Of a stretch of DNA of 64,000 bases, positions 17,542-31,146 are shown piece by piece. The DNA is from Mixophyes australis. Its lineage: Eukaryota; Chordata; Amphibia; Anura; Limnodynastidae. A program made the position numbers and the translations under genes. A model generated the notes under the pieces. It made no database searches. It saw only the letters and a list, made by a program, of their open reading frames with translations, and was not told where the DNA came from. The stretch covers positions 5,755,934 to 5,819,933 of the forward strand of contig JAVHZZ010000008.1 of assembly GCA_036250195.1 (NCBI GenBank). The letters run 5' to 3'. Positions within the stretch are counted from its first letter, which is position 1, and each line of letters begins with the position of its first letter.

Positions 17542-20500
17542 GAATGCAGCAAACTGCTAGGAACCAGTGACATCACTGAGAATGCAGCCTATCCAGTCAC
17601 TAGGAACCAGTGACATCACTGAGAATGCAGCCTATACAGTCACTAGGAAGCAGTGACATCACTGAGAGTGCAGCCTATCCATTCACTAGGAGCCAGTGAC
17701 ATCAATGAGAGTGCAGCCTATCCATTCACTAGGAGCCAGTGACATCACTGAGAATGCAGCCTATCCATTCACTAGGAGCCAGTGACCTTACTGAGAATGC
17801 AGCCTATCCATTCACTAGGAACCAGTGACATCACTGAGAATGCAGCCTATCCATTCACTAGGAACCAGTGACATCACTGAGAGTGCAGCCTATCCAGTCA
17901 CTAGGAACCAGTGACATCACTGAGAATGCAGCCTATCCAGTCACTAGGAACCAGTGACCTCACTGAGAATGCAGCCTATCCAGTCACTAGGAACCAGTGA
18001 CATCACTGAGAATGCAGCCTATCCAGTCACTAGGAACCAGTGACCTCACTGAGAATGCAGCCTATCCATTCACTAGGAGCCAGTGACATCACTGAGAATG
18101 CAGCCTATCCATTCACTAGGAACCAGTGACATCACTGAGAATGCAGCCTATCCAGTCACTATGAACCAGTGACCTCACTGAGAATGCAGCCTATCCAGTC
18201 ACTAGGAACCAGTGACCTCACTGAGAATGCAGCCTATCCATTCACTAGGAGCCAGTGACATCACTGAGAGTGCAGCCTATCCATTCACTAGGAGCCAGTG
18301 ACATCACTGAGAGTGCAGCCTATCCAGTCACTAGGAACCAGTGACATCACTGAGAATGCAGCCTATCCAGTCACTAGGAACCAGTGACCTCACTGAGAAT
18401 GCAGCCTATCCAGTCACTAGGAACCAGTGACATCACTGAGGGTGCAGCCTATCCATTCACTAGGAACCAGTGACCTCACTGAGAATGCAGCCTATCCAGT
18501 CACTAGGAACCAGTGACATCACTGAGAATGCAGCCTATCCAGTCACTAGGAACCAGTGACCTCACTGAGAATGCAGCCTATCCAGTCACTGGGAACCAGT
18601 GACATCACTGAGAGTGCAGCCTATCCATTCACTAGGAGCCAGTGACATCACTGAAAGTGCAGCCTATCCATTCACTAGGAGCCAGTGACATCACTGAGAA
18701 TGCAGCCTATCCAGTCACTAGGAAGCAGTGACATCACTGAGAGTGCAGCCTATCCATTCACTAGGAGCCAGTGACATCAATGAGAGTGCAGCCTATCCAT
18801 TCACTAGGAGCCAGTGACATCACTGAGAATGCAGCCTATCCATTCACTAGGAGCCAGTGACCTTACTGAGAATGCAGCCTATCCATTCACTAGGAACCAG
18901 TGACATCACTGAGAATGCAGCCTATCCATTCACTAGGAACCAGTGACATCACTGAGAGTGCAGCCTATCCAGTCACTAGGAACCAGTGACATCACTGAGA
19001 ATGCAGCCTATCCAGTCACTAGGAACCAGTGACCTCACTGAGAATGCAGCCTATCCAGTCACTAGGAACCAGTGACATCACTGAGAATGCAGCCTATCCA
19101 GTCACTAGGAACCAGTGACCTCACTGAGAATGCAGCCTATCCAGTCACTAGGAACCAGTGACATCACTGAGAGTGCAGCCTATCCATTCACTAGGAGCCA
19201 GTGACATCACTGAGAGTGCAGCCTATCCAGTCACTAGGAACCAGTGACATCACTGAGAATGCAGCCTATCCAGTCACTAGGAACCAGTGACCTCACTGAG
19301 AATGCAGCCTATCCAGTCACTAGGAACCAGTGACATCACTGAGAGTGCAGCCTATCCATTCACTAGGAACCAGTGACCTCACTGAGAGTGCAGCCTATCC
19401 ATTCACTAGGAGCCAGTGACATCAATGAGAGTGCAGCCTATCCATTCACTAGGAGCCAGTGACATCACTGAGAATGCAGCCTATCCATTCACTAGGAGCC
19501 AGTGACCTTACTGAGAATGCAGCCTATCCATTCACTAGGAACCAGTGACATCACTGAGAATGCAGCCTATCCATTCACTAGGAACCAGTGACATCACTGA
19601 GAGTGCAGCCTATCCAGTCACTAGGAACCAGTGACATCACTGAGAATGCAGCCTATCCAGTCACTAGGAACCAGTGACCTCACTGAGAATGCAGCCTATC
19701 CAGTCACTAGGAACCAGTGACATCACTGAGAATGCAGCCTATCCAGTCACTAGGAACCAGTGACCTCACTGAGAATGCAGCCTATCCAGTCACTAGGAAC
19801 CAGTGACATCACTGAGAGTGCAGCCTATCCATTCACTAGGAGCCAGTGACATCACTGAAAGTGCAGCCTATCCATTCACTAGGAGCCAGTGACATCACTG
19901 AGAATGCAGCCTATCCATTCACTAGGAACCAGTGACATCACTGAGAATGCAGCCTATCCAGTCACTATGAACCAGTGACCTCACTGAGAATGCAGCCTAT
20001 CCAGTCACTAGGAACCAGTGACCTCACTGAGAATGCAGCCTATCCATTCACTAGGAGCCAGTGACATCACTGAGAGTGCAGCCTATCCATTCACTAGGAG
20101 CCAGTGACATCACTGAGAATGCAGCCTATCCATTCACTAGGAGCCAGTGACCTCACTGAGAATGCAGCCTATCCATTCACTAGGAACCAGTGACATCACT
20201 GAGAATGCAGCCTATCCATTCACTAGGAACCAGTGACATCACTGAGAGTGCAGCCTATCCATTCACTAGGAACCAGTGACATCACTGAGAATGCAGCCTA
20301 TCCATTCACTAGGAACCAGTGACATCACTGAGAATGCAGCCTATCCATTCACTAGGAACCAGTGACCTTACTGAGAATGCAGCCTATCCATTCACTAGGA
20401 ACCAGTGACATCACTGAGAATGCAGCCTATCCATTCACTAGGAACCAGTGACATCACTGAGAATGCAGCCTATCCATTCACTAGGAACCAGTGACATCAC

Positions 20501-23135
20501 TGAGAGTGCAGCCTATCCATTCACTAGGAACCAGTGACATCACTGAAAATGCAGCCTATCCATTCACTAGGAACCAGTGACATCACTGAGAATGCAGCCT
20601 ATCCATTCACTAGGAACCAGTGACATCACTGAGAGTGCAGCCTATCCAGTCACTAGGAACCAGTGACATCACTGAGAATGCAGCCTATCCATTCACTAGA
20701 AGCCAATTACATCACTGAGAATGCAGCCTATCCATTCACTAGGAACCAGTGACATCACTGAGAGTGCAGCCAATCCATTCACTAGGAGCCAGTGACATCA
20801 CTGAGAATGCAGCCTATCCAGTCACTGGGAACCAGTGACATCACTGAGAATGCAGCCTATCCAGTCACTGGGAACCAGTGACATCACTGAGAATGCAGCC
20901 TTATCCATTCACTAGGAACCAGTGACATCACTGAGAATGCAGCCTATCCATTCACTAGGAACCAGTGACATCACTGAGTATGCAGCCTATCCATTCACTA
21001 GGAACCAGTGACATCACTGAGAATGCAGCCTTATCCATTCACTAGGAACCAGTGACATCACTGAGAATGCAGCCTTATCCATTCACTAGGAACCAGTGAC
21101 ATCACTGAGAATGCAGCCTATCACGTCATTAGGAACAAGTGACATCACTGATAATGCAGCCTATCACTTCTCTAGGAACCAGTAACATCACTGATAATGC
21201 AGCCTATCCAGTCACTAGGAACCAGTGACATCACTGAGAGTGCAGCCTATCCAGTCAATAGGAACCAGTGACATCACTGAGAATGCAGCCTATCCAGTTA
21301 CTAGGAACCAGTGACATCACTGAGAATGCAGCCTATCCATTCACTAGGAACCAGTGACATCACTGAGAATGCAGCCTATCCATTCACTAGGAACCAGTGA
21401 CATCACTGAGAGTGCAGCCTATCCATTCACTAGGAACCAGTGACATCACTGAGAATGCAGCCTATCCATTCACTAGGAACCAGTGACATCACTGAGAATG
21501 CAGCCTATCCATTCACTAGGAACCAGTGACCTCACTGAGAATGCAGCCTATCCATTCACTAGGAACCAGTGACATCACTGAGAATGCAGCCTATCCATTC
21601 ACTAGGAACCAGTGACATCACTGAGAATGCAGCCTATCCATTCACTAGGAACCAGTGACATCACTGAGAGTGCAGCCTATCCATTCACTAGGAACCAGTG
21701 ACATCACTGAAAATGCAGCCTATCCATTCACTAGGAACCAGTGACATCACTGAGAATGCAGCCTATCCATTCACTAGGAACCAGTGACATCACTGAGAGT
21801 GCAGCCTATCCAGTCACTAGGAACCAGTGACATCACTGAGAATGCAGCCTATCCATTCACTAGAAGCCAATTACATCACTGAGAATGCAGCCTATCCATT
21901 CACTAGGAACCAGTGACATCACTGAGAGTGCAGCCAATCCATTCACTAGGAGCCAGTGACATCACTGAGAATGCAGCCTATCCAGTCACTGGGAACCAGT
22001 GACATCACTGAGAATGCAGCCTATCCAGTCACTGGGAACCAGTGACATCACTGAGAATGCAGCCTTATCCATTCACTAGGAACCAGTGACATCACTGAGA
22101 ATGCAGCCTATCCATTCACTAGGAACCAGTGACATCACTGAGTATGCAGCCTATCCATTCACTAGGAACCAGTGACATCACTGAGAATGCAGCCTTATCC
22201 ATTCACTAGGAACCAGTGACATCACTGAGAATGCAGCCTTATCCATTCACTAGGAACCAGTGACATCACTGAGAATGCAGCCTATCACGTCATTAGGAAC
22301 AAGTGACATCACTGATAATGCAGCCTATCACTTCTCTAGGAACCAGTAACATCACTGATAATGCAGCCTATCCAGTCACTAGGAACCAGTGACATCACTG
22401 AGAATGCAGCCTATCCAGTCACTGGGAACCAGTGACATCACTGAGAATGCAGCCTTATCCATTCACTAGAAACCAGTGACATCACTGAGAATGCAGCCTA
22501 TCCATTCACTAGGAACCAGTGACATCACTGAGTATGCAGCCTATCCATTCACTAGGAACCAGTGACATCACTGAGAATGCAGCCTTATCCATTCACTAGG
22601 AACCAGTGACATCACTGAGAATGCAGCCTTATCCATTCACTAGGAACCAGTGACATCACTGAGAATGCAGCCTATCACGTCATTAGGAACAAGTGACATC
22701 ACTGATAATGCAGCCTATCACTTCTCTAGGAACCAGTAACATCACTGATAATGCAGCCTATCCAGTCACTAGGAACCAGTGACATCACTGAGAGTGCAGC
22801 CTATCCAGTCAATAGGAACCAGTGACATCACTGAGAATGCAGCCTATCCAGTCACTAGGAACCAGTGACATCACTGAGAGTGCAGCCTATCCAGTCACTA
22901 GGAATCAGTGACATCACTGAGAATGCAGCCTATCCAGTCACTAGGAACCAGTGACCTCACTGAGAATGCAGCCTATCCAGTCACTAGGAACCAGTGACAT
23001 CACTGAGAATGCAGCCTATCCAGTCACTAGGAACCAGTGACCTCACTGAGAATGCAGCCTATCCAGTCACTAGGTACCAGTGACATCACTGAGAGTGCAG
23101 CCTATCCAGTCACTAGTAACCATTGACATCACTGA
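17542..23135. repeat. 43-bp satellite array, about 130 monomers with higher-order structure
   Basis: The monomer is GAATGCAGCCTATCCATTCA followed by CTAGGAACCAGTGACATCAC and TGA. Variants are CAGTCACT for CATTCACT, GAGCC for GAACC, CCTCAC for CATCAC, GAGTG for GAATG, and an extra T in CCTTATCC that makes 44-bp units. Each monomer contains the inverted repeat CAGTGA-CA-TCACTG. Rare variants recur at exact multiples of the unit: 1075 bp (25 units), 645 bp (15), 1164 bp (27, including three 44-bp units) and 390 bp (9, including three 44-bp units). The array therefore grew by duplication of blocks. It contains no ORF of 60 codons or more. Confidence 0.97.
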
Positions 23136-24242
23136 AGTAATAATATTGGTTTATTAATTAATATACTGCATTCTCATGAATTTCACTGGCTATACCCAGC
23201 AATAGTCATCACGGGCATGGAAGGCTTGATAGGGACATTAATAGCCCGTCTTAGAAGCCCTCACTGCTGATTGAGAAATTACTTTGAGTCACCTGAGCAA
23301 TCCTGACTTTCCCTCATTGGGGCCCATTCATAATCTAATTTTAAACTGCACAATTGACCTGAATCTTATATCACCGTAACACAACAGCTTAGAAATGTTG
23401 CTCAGAAAACCAGCTCAGATAATCTGTTTAAAAAGTCAGCAAAATCAATTATTTTGCAGAATTTTCAACTTAGTACCTATCAACTTATAGTACTTATATT
23501 GTACAATACATGAGGCGGAAGCACAGTGGCACAGTGGTTAGTATTGCAGCCTCCCAGCTCTGTGGTCACGTTTGATTTCGACAAGGGCCATCTCTGTGTG
23601 CAGTTTGTATGTTCTCCACGTGTTGGCGTGGGGATGCTTCTGTCAAATATTGTGACAATATGGAAAAATATTAATTAATGATGGGAATGGAGTAAATGTG
23701 ATAATTACTCATGTTTTCTGTAATACAAGAACATTTTAATAATAGCACAAATATACCACGGACTTCCTAAATGCGGGAGTGCCCCTGCGTATTCTTGGAC
23801 TCGGAGAACTATTTGTGTACGTAAATCACACAATATATAAATCTATTTCTCATTATCTGCAAAGTGAAACGACTGAACCACAAGGAGATCAGGATGGGAC
23901 TTGTCCCCGATATTAGATTCCAAACATCACTAGAGCAATACTATCGTTACTAAGCCGTCTTCTCTGCGCCGTTGCCAATATACTCATGACAAGAGATGCT
24001 CAAGATAATTCAATCCCATTCAAAATTAAAGTGGCCCCGATTCAAAAGCAAACTTCAACTTTAATTCAAACCAATCTTGAAGATATGGAAATTCAGTTTT
24101 GGTTTGACCCCCGTTGTGTATATTTTATAACCACCAAATCTAAAGGTCACATTCAAAGTTCAAACTCGAAGATCGAATTTGACGTTAGTTTCTGCAGCTA
24201 AAAGACTTTTTATATCCGAGTGAGCTTATACGGCTGCATACT
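23136..24242. other. Unique sequence containing a SINE fragment
   Basis: This is AT-rich flank of the satellite. A tRNA-headed SINE fragment lies at about 23516-23645; otherwise nothing is recognised. Confidence 0.55.
23516..23645 (+). mobile_element. tRNA-headed SINE, diverged and truncated copy
   Basis: AGCACAGTGGCACAGTGGTT (A-box region), GTTTGATTTCGACAAGGGCC (B-box region) and GCAGTTTGTATGTTCTCC belong to the same body as the other SINE copies. The tail is lost. Confidence 0.65.
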
Positions 24243-24410
24243 GGGCCTGATTCATTAAGGAAGATTATCCAACACTCATCTAGGACATACCCCAACTATA
24301 AATCTGTCCTCACATTTTAAATTTACCTCCCCCCTCCAATGCAACATAGTTTTGCCAAGGTCCAAAGTTACTCATTTTTTTTGCTTTACTTTCCTTAATG
24401 AATCAGACCC
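24243..24410. mobile_element. MITE, GGGCCTGATTCATTAAGG family, copy B
   Basis: Left end GGGCCTGATTCATTAAGG and right end CCTTAATGAATCAGACCC are near-perfect inverted repeats. The flanks read TA-CT and AC-TA, suggesting a TA target. The body (TTTACCTCCCCCCTCCAATG) is the reverse complement of part of copy A. Confidence 0.8.
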
Positions 24411-25688
24411 ACTATATTTAACTTTTTTTTTTCAATTCAATCAGTGAACATTATTGCTTTTGAGTTCGAAATATCGAATTTGCTGTTTGCATGGAGAACA
24501 CAACGGAGCTATACCATGTATCCTGTTAGGTTCAAATAAGCTGGAACATGTTTAAACCAAATCAAACTTGAATTTAGCTCAATTTTTTAGTCTATGGGAA
24601 ACAATTTCCAGCTTCCCTCCTGATTTCCTTTTCTGGATAGGAAAATCTGTCGTAGGTTATTTTCAGATCACTGTGCTCTGTAAATATAGGGATACAACAG
24701 AAAATGTTACTTTTCTTTCAGTGTTTTAAAAATTTTTTCTATGCATGTTCTTTTCTTTGCTACAGCAAATAAGTGCTAATTATCCATAGTTTAACCTGTA
24801 ATAATCCCTGGAGCATTGAGAATATGGGTGATTAATCCGCTATCACTACAGAAAGCTCCTACCTAATAATAAATATTTTGGGCCATTGAGAATACTGAGA
24901 TCTGCAAACAGAACCATCTTCTTTAACACTGGAGGTGAATTGAAGTCAGGGGAACAATTTGCGCTCACGGGTTCCATCATTGGCGGTAGATGTGAGTTAG
25001 ATTTGGCTGAGGATATCTGTGATCTAAGACGAAGCTTTATCTCAGTATTTTGATTGCAAACTCAAAACTCTTGGGTGGTCTCAGAAGATTTCAGACTATA
25101 ACAAATTGTGCTTATTTTAAAAGGCAAATAAAACAATTTTAGTCAATTATTGCGCCGCTATGTTTGGTAGAATTAAGTACTGTGTATACTTAATCTTCAT
25201 TCTAAAGAAAGGGTCCTTTAAATTATCAATCTGCTGGAATAGAGCTCAAAATACATTGTCTATATTAGGGAAGCTGGGAGAACTTTAAAACGTTATACAG
25301 TCTTGTTACATTTTCGTTCAAATATGAATTTCGTTCAAATATTTGTAAAACAGTTGGTACGTTATATATAACATATAAATTAATCATATTTAAAATTTCA
25401 TTTGTATCCTTTGTGAGATCCTAAACTGCAAGTACTGGACAATAAGATGTGTACAAGTCTGCGTGTTATTGGGCTAAGTACGATACCTACACATGGAAGC
25501 ACAGGGATGTATTACAGGTGCCTGGAGTACCCCTCTGGACAAGAATTAGTGGATAAAACATGAAGTAAGAAATACGCTGGTGTCGATGCTTTGAGGGTGC
25601 TGGGTGGGGGTGCAGACACTTTTATTTTCATCATTTATTTATAAACCACCATCATGATGCAAATAATTAATGTACACCGAGGCAAAGT

Positions 25689-25690
<2 letters not shown>
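24411..25690. other. AT-rich unique sequence, no gene seen
   Basis: Nothing recognisable beyond short AT-rich runs. Confidence 0.55.
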
Positions 25691-25744
<54 letters not shown>

Positions 25745-25752
25745 TATATATA
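25691..25752. repeat. (TA)n microsatellite
   Basis: An almost uninterrupted run of alternating T and A. Confidence 0.95.
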
Positions 25753-28573
25753 GTGGCACAGGCAGCCTGCTGGTGGTGAACACACATGAACAGCTTCTTG
25801 CTGTATAAACAATGGAATTATTGTTCTAAAACACACAAATACACCAAATACACTTCTGACAGGATAAAACCAGGCAACCTAACACTGACTAGACACAGTC
25901 TAGACACCGGCCACTATCTGGCATTGATCACCCAGAACAATGGAAAAGACAGGTTGTTATACTTAATACTTCCACCTTCTCTGCAGGTGTCCTGTAATTG
26001 CACTTTACTGCAGACACACCCCGGTGACCTCACACATTTTTGCTGGTGTACCTAGTTTAATGCTGTATTGGTGTGCGGATCAAGATGGCGGCCTTTGTGG
26101 AGGATAGACGTTCGCATCAGCGGATGGGAGGTGTTAGGTGGAGCGAAGACATTTTTTTGGAAAGTGTGGAGGGGGTGCTCTTGTGAGCCTAAATGTGGAA
26201 CAGTGCAATAATGAGCACGATTTGTAAAATGAGATAATCGGGAGGAGAGAACACATTTTTTGGTTTCCTTGCTTGGCGAAAGGCTGTAGAGACCGTGTGT
26301 AATACAAGGGGACCTGATTTTCTATCACTCTCACACATAATATAAGCCATAAATAAGGATAAACCAAAAAGTATTTACAAAGACAAAATGTAAAACTTTA
26401 ATTTAAGGATAGAGGGGTCCCTAATGTGGCCGGAGGTTTGGACCCTAATATCACGTTCCCACGTTTGCATAGTGCGCCTCATCAGACTTTTCTCGTTATC
26501 CCCATGTTTTAGAGAGAAACAGCTCAGGTTGTCTAGAGCTGGGACTATTTATGCACCTTAGAGGGACACGTTGTCTATTTTTATTTATATATTTGGTATG
26601 GGGTTTTATCATGCCTTTCAATGGACGCAAGATCGATTGCTTTATTGTAACATCTGGTGGTACAAAATGTGTACTGCACGTTAAACAAATAATTGAGACT
26701 TGACGCTTTGGGAAATACTTCAAAAGATGAGTTCCATTAAATCGCCACAGTGCGTTACATGAGTTGAAACGTGATGCGCTCGATGTCCCTTTGGTGTTCG
26801 CTACATCTGTATGCTTTACAAATGAAAATGTGACTTTCTCAGTTTGGATAACAAGTAGGTTTGATCCAGGTATTAACGCAGAACATGATGTAAAAATAAA
26901 TCCCCCTTACATACAGCTCATCCAATCAGCTTCAAGCGCCATTTCTACTTGAACTTTATCCACTCATAGATGTTTAGATATGAAACAGAATTAAGATTTA
27001 AAGGCTACTCGACCGTGAAGCCAATATCGTATTGGATGACCTTGAGCGGTTTTAAAAGGTCAAACCTACTTTTGTCTATTAATTAAGTTGATTGGACTTG
27101 CTCCGTAGGTAGAGAGACTTCACAAGCTAGATAATACTTGAATTTATTCTATATATTTAAGATTTTCATAACCATATCAACTTTAATTCAGAAGTTTTTC
27201 GATAAATAAAAATATAACCATGACCTTCATCTCCTTTTCATTTATCAGAGGATAAGAGTTTCAGAAATAGAAGAGTCCTAATTGCTTATTATGGGGGCAT
27301 CCACACGCCCCCTTCCCAAAATACTGCAGCACAAATGAGTATTACCGTCTCACACTAATCCCCTGAACGCGCCTTTTCCCTTTCAGAAATACTTTTTCGC
27401 CTTAGGCCCAGAAATGTATGTTTTCACAGTGACTTCTCTCCAACACGAGGTCATTGGTAATTTATAACACCCGTTTGTCATACATACATTGTATTGGGTT
27501 ACGGTCGTCATTTATCTAGCGGAGGTTCATACATTATACTGCCTGCATACAGCACAGGTGCAAATAATCACTAGGGGTCTTAATGATTAAGGCAATTTGA
27601 GAAAGTGATGTTGAACTTAAATCACCATTTTTCAAAGCGGTTTTTATTTCCATGGATATTTCAAACTGTTTTGTGTACTAACTGTTATTTCTGGATGGAG
27701 TCTTTGGTGCGGCACAGCCTATTTGAACACTCAAGGCTAAAAATACTAATAAAGAGGTTTTTTTAAAAAAGAAATAAAAAATCCCAATCATACCAAAAGA
27801 AGATTAGGTGGTTATGAAGTTTTGTGTTGCAAATTCTGCAGTTTACAGCTGTATGGTTAACTCTTTTCTCTGCTTTTCTTATGCTTCCCCAATGAAATAA
27901 CTGCCCCCGATAGATGTGCAATTACTTACCACAATTCTTCAGGACAACTACCCCCTCTAGTGGTGGATCTATTGCTATTGCAAATTATGCAGCAGACACT
28001 GGGCCTAGAGGGGACAAACTGCCCCTGAAACATTGCACATCTCTCTTCTTCTCTTAAGATCCGTCCAACATTTTTTTTTATCATTTACGCAGTTCTTGCC
28101 CTTTGGTCTTTTTTTAGCCATTTGGGGGTATTTTTTCAGTTAAATACAATGTTTTATATTCCTGTGCCGCAGATTCCATTTCTACTTCAATCTAAAGGGA
28201 AACATTCCAACGAAAATAATTTAGTCTTAATTCTGTTTAAAAGGTACAGTTCGTGCAGCCACTGTTTGCTTTTCGAGGTGTTTGGCTGGGATCTTGTGAT
28301 ATTTGTTCGCAAATTCACAGAAATAAGACTATAGGGAGCTGACATTTTGGCTGACTGCATTTTTTTTAGAACAGGATTTGTAGTATTTCCCAATCTACGC
28401 AGCGCTGTGTAAACTTTATAGTGCTGTATCAACAAACCCGATCTGATAGAATGTGGTTTATTTAGTGACAGAAAAGCTTCAAATGTGTTTTACAAATGAG
28501 CAACAATGTATTCACTTTCCTAGTTGGTTTGTTGGAGCAGTGATATCAGGGACAGAAGCGAATGACACAGATG
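25753..28573. other. Unique sequence, no gene seen
   Basis: ORFs at 25786-26055 and 26764-26952 show no domain. L2-like tail debris with CGCAGCGCTGTGTAAAC lies near 28394-28425. No exon can be supported. Confidence 0.5.
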
Positions 28574-30400
28574 AGGGTGATTCAATCCCTGTGTTTTTCT
28601 TAAGTACATTTTTTTAGCCGTATCATTTGCACCAGTTACAGAGCAGGTGTCAGTGCTGACTGATAGTGATAATTAGTCTAAAATCTACACGTATGCATGC
28701 CACTACATTGCAAAGAACATCTGTATGCAAGTAATAGATAATATAAATGGTCGGGTACGTTTGCCCGATTGCCATAATTCCGACAGTGAGTATCCCTACA
28801 TAACAATTCTGATGCTTTCATGTCTGATAAGAAATAAATATAGACTGACCTTAAAACAGACAGACAACATAGCCGACAATTATTCTCTGTACAGCGCTGT
28901 GTAATTGGTGGTGCGATTTAAAGAAACAATAATAATAGTAACAATTACATTGAGGCATGTTAGTGGGTATAGGAGACAAGCAGAACTGGTGTTATCGTTA
29001 GGTTAACCTAGACCTAGCATAGGCAAACCTAGGGGGCGGGGGTAGTTCCTAGTGCCTGGAAACCCCCTCCAAGCCTGGGGCACCATATAATTGAGGTGGC
29101 TGGACCCTGCCCCCGCCTCACACGGCTCTGCTTGAAAAGGGAGAGCTGTGTGCACCTTACAGTAGTGCACGCAGCATTGCCCTTGTATATTATGGGGATA
29201 GGAAGAGTTGAAGAGCAGCCAAGCACTGAATAAAATTATAGCCACGTCCCCATGCATGCTGGTCACGCCCACTGGTGGCGTGGTGTGGAAACCCCCCTCT
29301 ACAAATCCTGCGTTTGCCCCGGACCTAGGGCACCTATGATTAGGGGACTCCTAAACCTCTCATGTCCGGATGCAACTTGAGCACTGAACTTTAGCGTAGT
29401 TCCAAACATATTCAAATCCAAGCGGATCTCAATATACGTTTCCATTTGAGTCTGGGTGTAAGTACGCCCTGCCGAAACGTTATTTGTCGTGTGCTATCAG
29501 ACAATACACAGTGCACTATACGCACATGGATATGCTTAATATAAGATCACATCATAATGAATATAAAAACCAAAAATGTTTTTAGAAAATAAACGAACAA
29601 CTCATAATACTATAAACAATCGTTAATAAAAATGTGTTCCATTTTTTTTATGTCCTTAATGCTTACTGGACATACAGTCTATTTTTTATGTTCGGTGGTA
29701 GTCATGTTCGTGATTACCATAATACCGGCAGGGAGTAAAGATGCCGTTGCTGACGTGTCCGAAATAAATATAGACTGACCTTAAAACAGACAGACAACAT
29801 AGACGACAGACTTCACCTAAATTCAGAACAATGCAAATCACTTAAAATGGTGAACTGTTCGGAATTTAGGTGAACACTGTCGGCTATGTTGTCTGTCTGT
29901 TTTAAGGTCAGTCTATATTTATTTCTTATTAGACATGAAAGCATCGGAATTGTTATGTAGGTATACTCACTGTCGGAATTATGGCAATCGGGCAAACGTA
30001 CCCGACCATTTATATTATCTATCACTTGCATACAGATGTTCTTTGCAATGTAGTGGCATGCATACGTGCAGATTTTAGACTAATTATCACTATCAGTCAG
30101 CACTGACACCTGCTCTGTAACTGGTGCAAATGATACGGCTAAAAAAATGTACTTAAGAAAAACACAGGGATTGAATCACCCTCATCTGTGTTGGAAGGAC
30201 CTCACTGTACATGGTCTACGTCCAACCGGCCCTCCCAACCCTAGTTCCGCCCTTCAAGTTTTAGGCAGTTGTAACTGTTATTTGCGTTCAGACGTGAATT
30301 GTGTGCATTGGTGTAAGGTCTGCTGCGGAGCCTGCGTAGAGCTATTTAATGCAAGATACGGCACACAGTGGGACTTACGTCAGAACATGAATCAGGCTCA
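28574..30400. mobile_element. Inverted duplication / fold-back of a MITE-like element
   Basis: The left arm 28574-28880 (from GATGAGGGTGATTCAATCCC to ACAGACAACATAGCCGACA) is almost perfectly complementary to 29866-30185. A third, diverged copy in left-arm orientation (about 29690-29811) makes a tight hairpin with the right arm across 29758-29940. The right edge, read on the minus strand from 30400, begins TGAGCCTGATTCATG, like the MITE family at 35915. The segment 28873-28935 looks like L2-type tail sequence, and 29015-29337 is another repeat inserted between the arms. Confidence 0.65.
29015..29340. mobile_element. Interspersed repeat with GGCAAACCTAG / TGCGTTTGCC ends
   Basis: It starts near GCATAGGCAAACCTAGG and ends near AATCCTGCGTTTGCCCC, giving partly inverted ends. 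The right end (ACCCCCCTCTACAAATCCTG) recurs at 61456-61485. Class unknown. Confidence 0.45.
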
Positions 30401-30849
30401 GGATGAGCGGCCTAATGACCCTGCAGGACCCCCACAATGAGGATGAATAGCGTGAATGCCAAAGTCACGCTTGGAGTGTGGCGTTTGGTTATGATGTTAC
30501 AGCCAGTCACCACACTGTCAGTCTCCGGAGCAGAGGATGCCACCCCTCCTCCTGCCTACTAGGGTAAGAAGCAGCGGGATTGGGGTGCCACTTCCAAGGG
30601 GTGCAGAGTCCCTGCCAGGCACCCCCCAGGCTTTGTGTCAGCCCTACACTCAACACAAGACAACAGAATTCATTTAGCAGCCAAAAGTTCATGAATGTTC
30701 AAAAATGGTTTCATCAATGTTGGTTGGATCATTTATTGTTGTGTGAATAGTTTTGGGGGCCCTCACATAGGAAAATGCATTTCAAGGCACGCTTTGATCA
30801 ATGTAAAAAGGACGTTCAGACACTCAAAAGGGACAAGACAGCCCTTATG
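30401..30849. other. Unique sequence, no gene seen
   Basis: Only short ORFs on both strands without domains. Confidence 0.5.
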
Positions 30850-31146
30850 TCTAATTCTGCAGCACTGTACAGAGAACTCATTCACCTCAGTCCCTGCCGC
30901 ATTTGAGCTTACAGTCTAAATTCCCTAATATACACACAGACACACACTAGGGTCAATTAAGATAGGAGACAATTATCCTACCAGTATGTTTTTGGAGTGT
31001 GGGAAGAAACTGGAGCACCCGGAGGAAACCCACGCAAACACGGGGAGAACATACAAACTCCACACAGATAAGGCCATGGTCGGAAATCTAATTCATTCCC
31101 AGTGCAATGAGGCAGAAATGCTAACCACTGAGCCACTGTGCTGCCC
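30850..31146 (-). mobile_element. tRNA-headed SINE, copy 2 (tail truncated)
   Basis: The same SINE as at 13172. Its head (read on the minus strand, starting GGGCAGCACAGTGGCTCAGT) lies at the right end. The L2-like tail stops at CTGCAGAATTAG, without the GCGCTATATAAATAAA segment. Confidence 0.75.

Noticed and set aside
17542..23135. Possible CRISPR-like array of regular repeats
   Set aside because: The repeats are contiguous 43-bp monomers with no unique spacers, in vertebrate DNA; it is satellite DNA.
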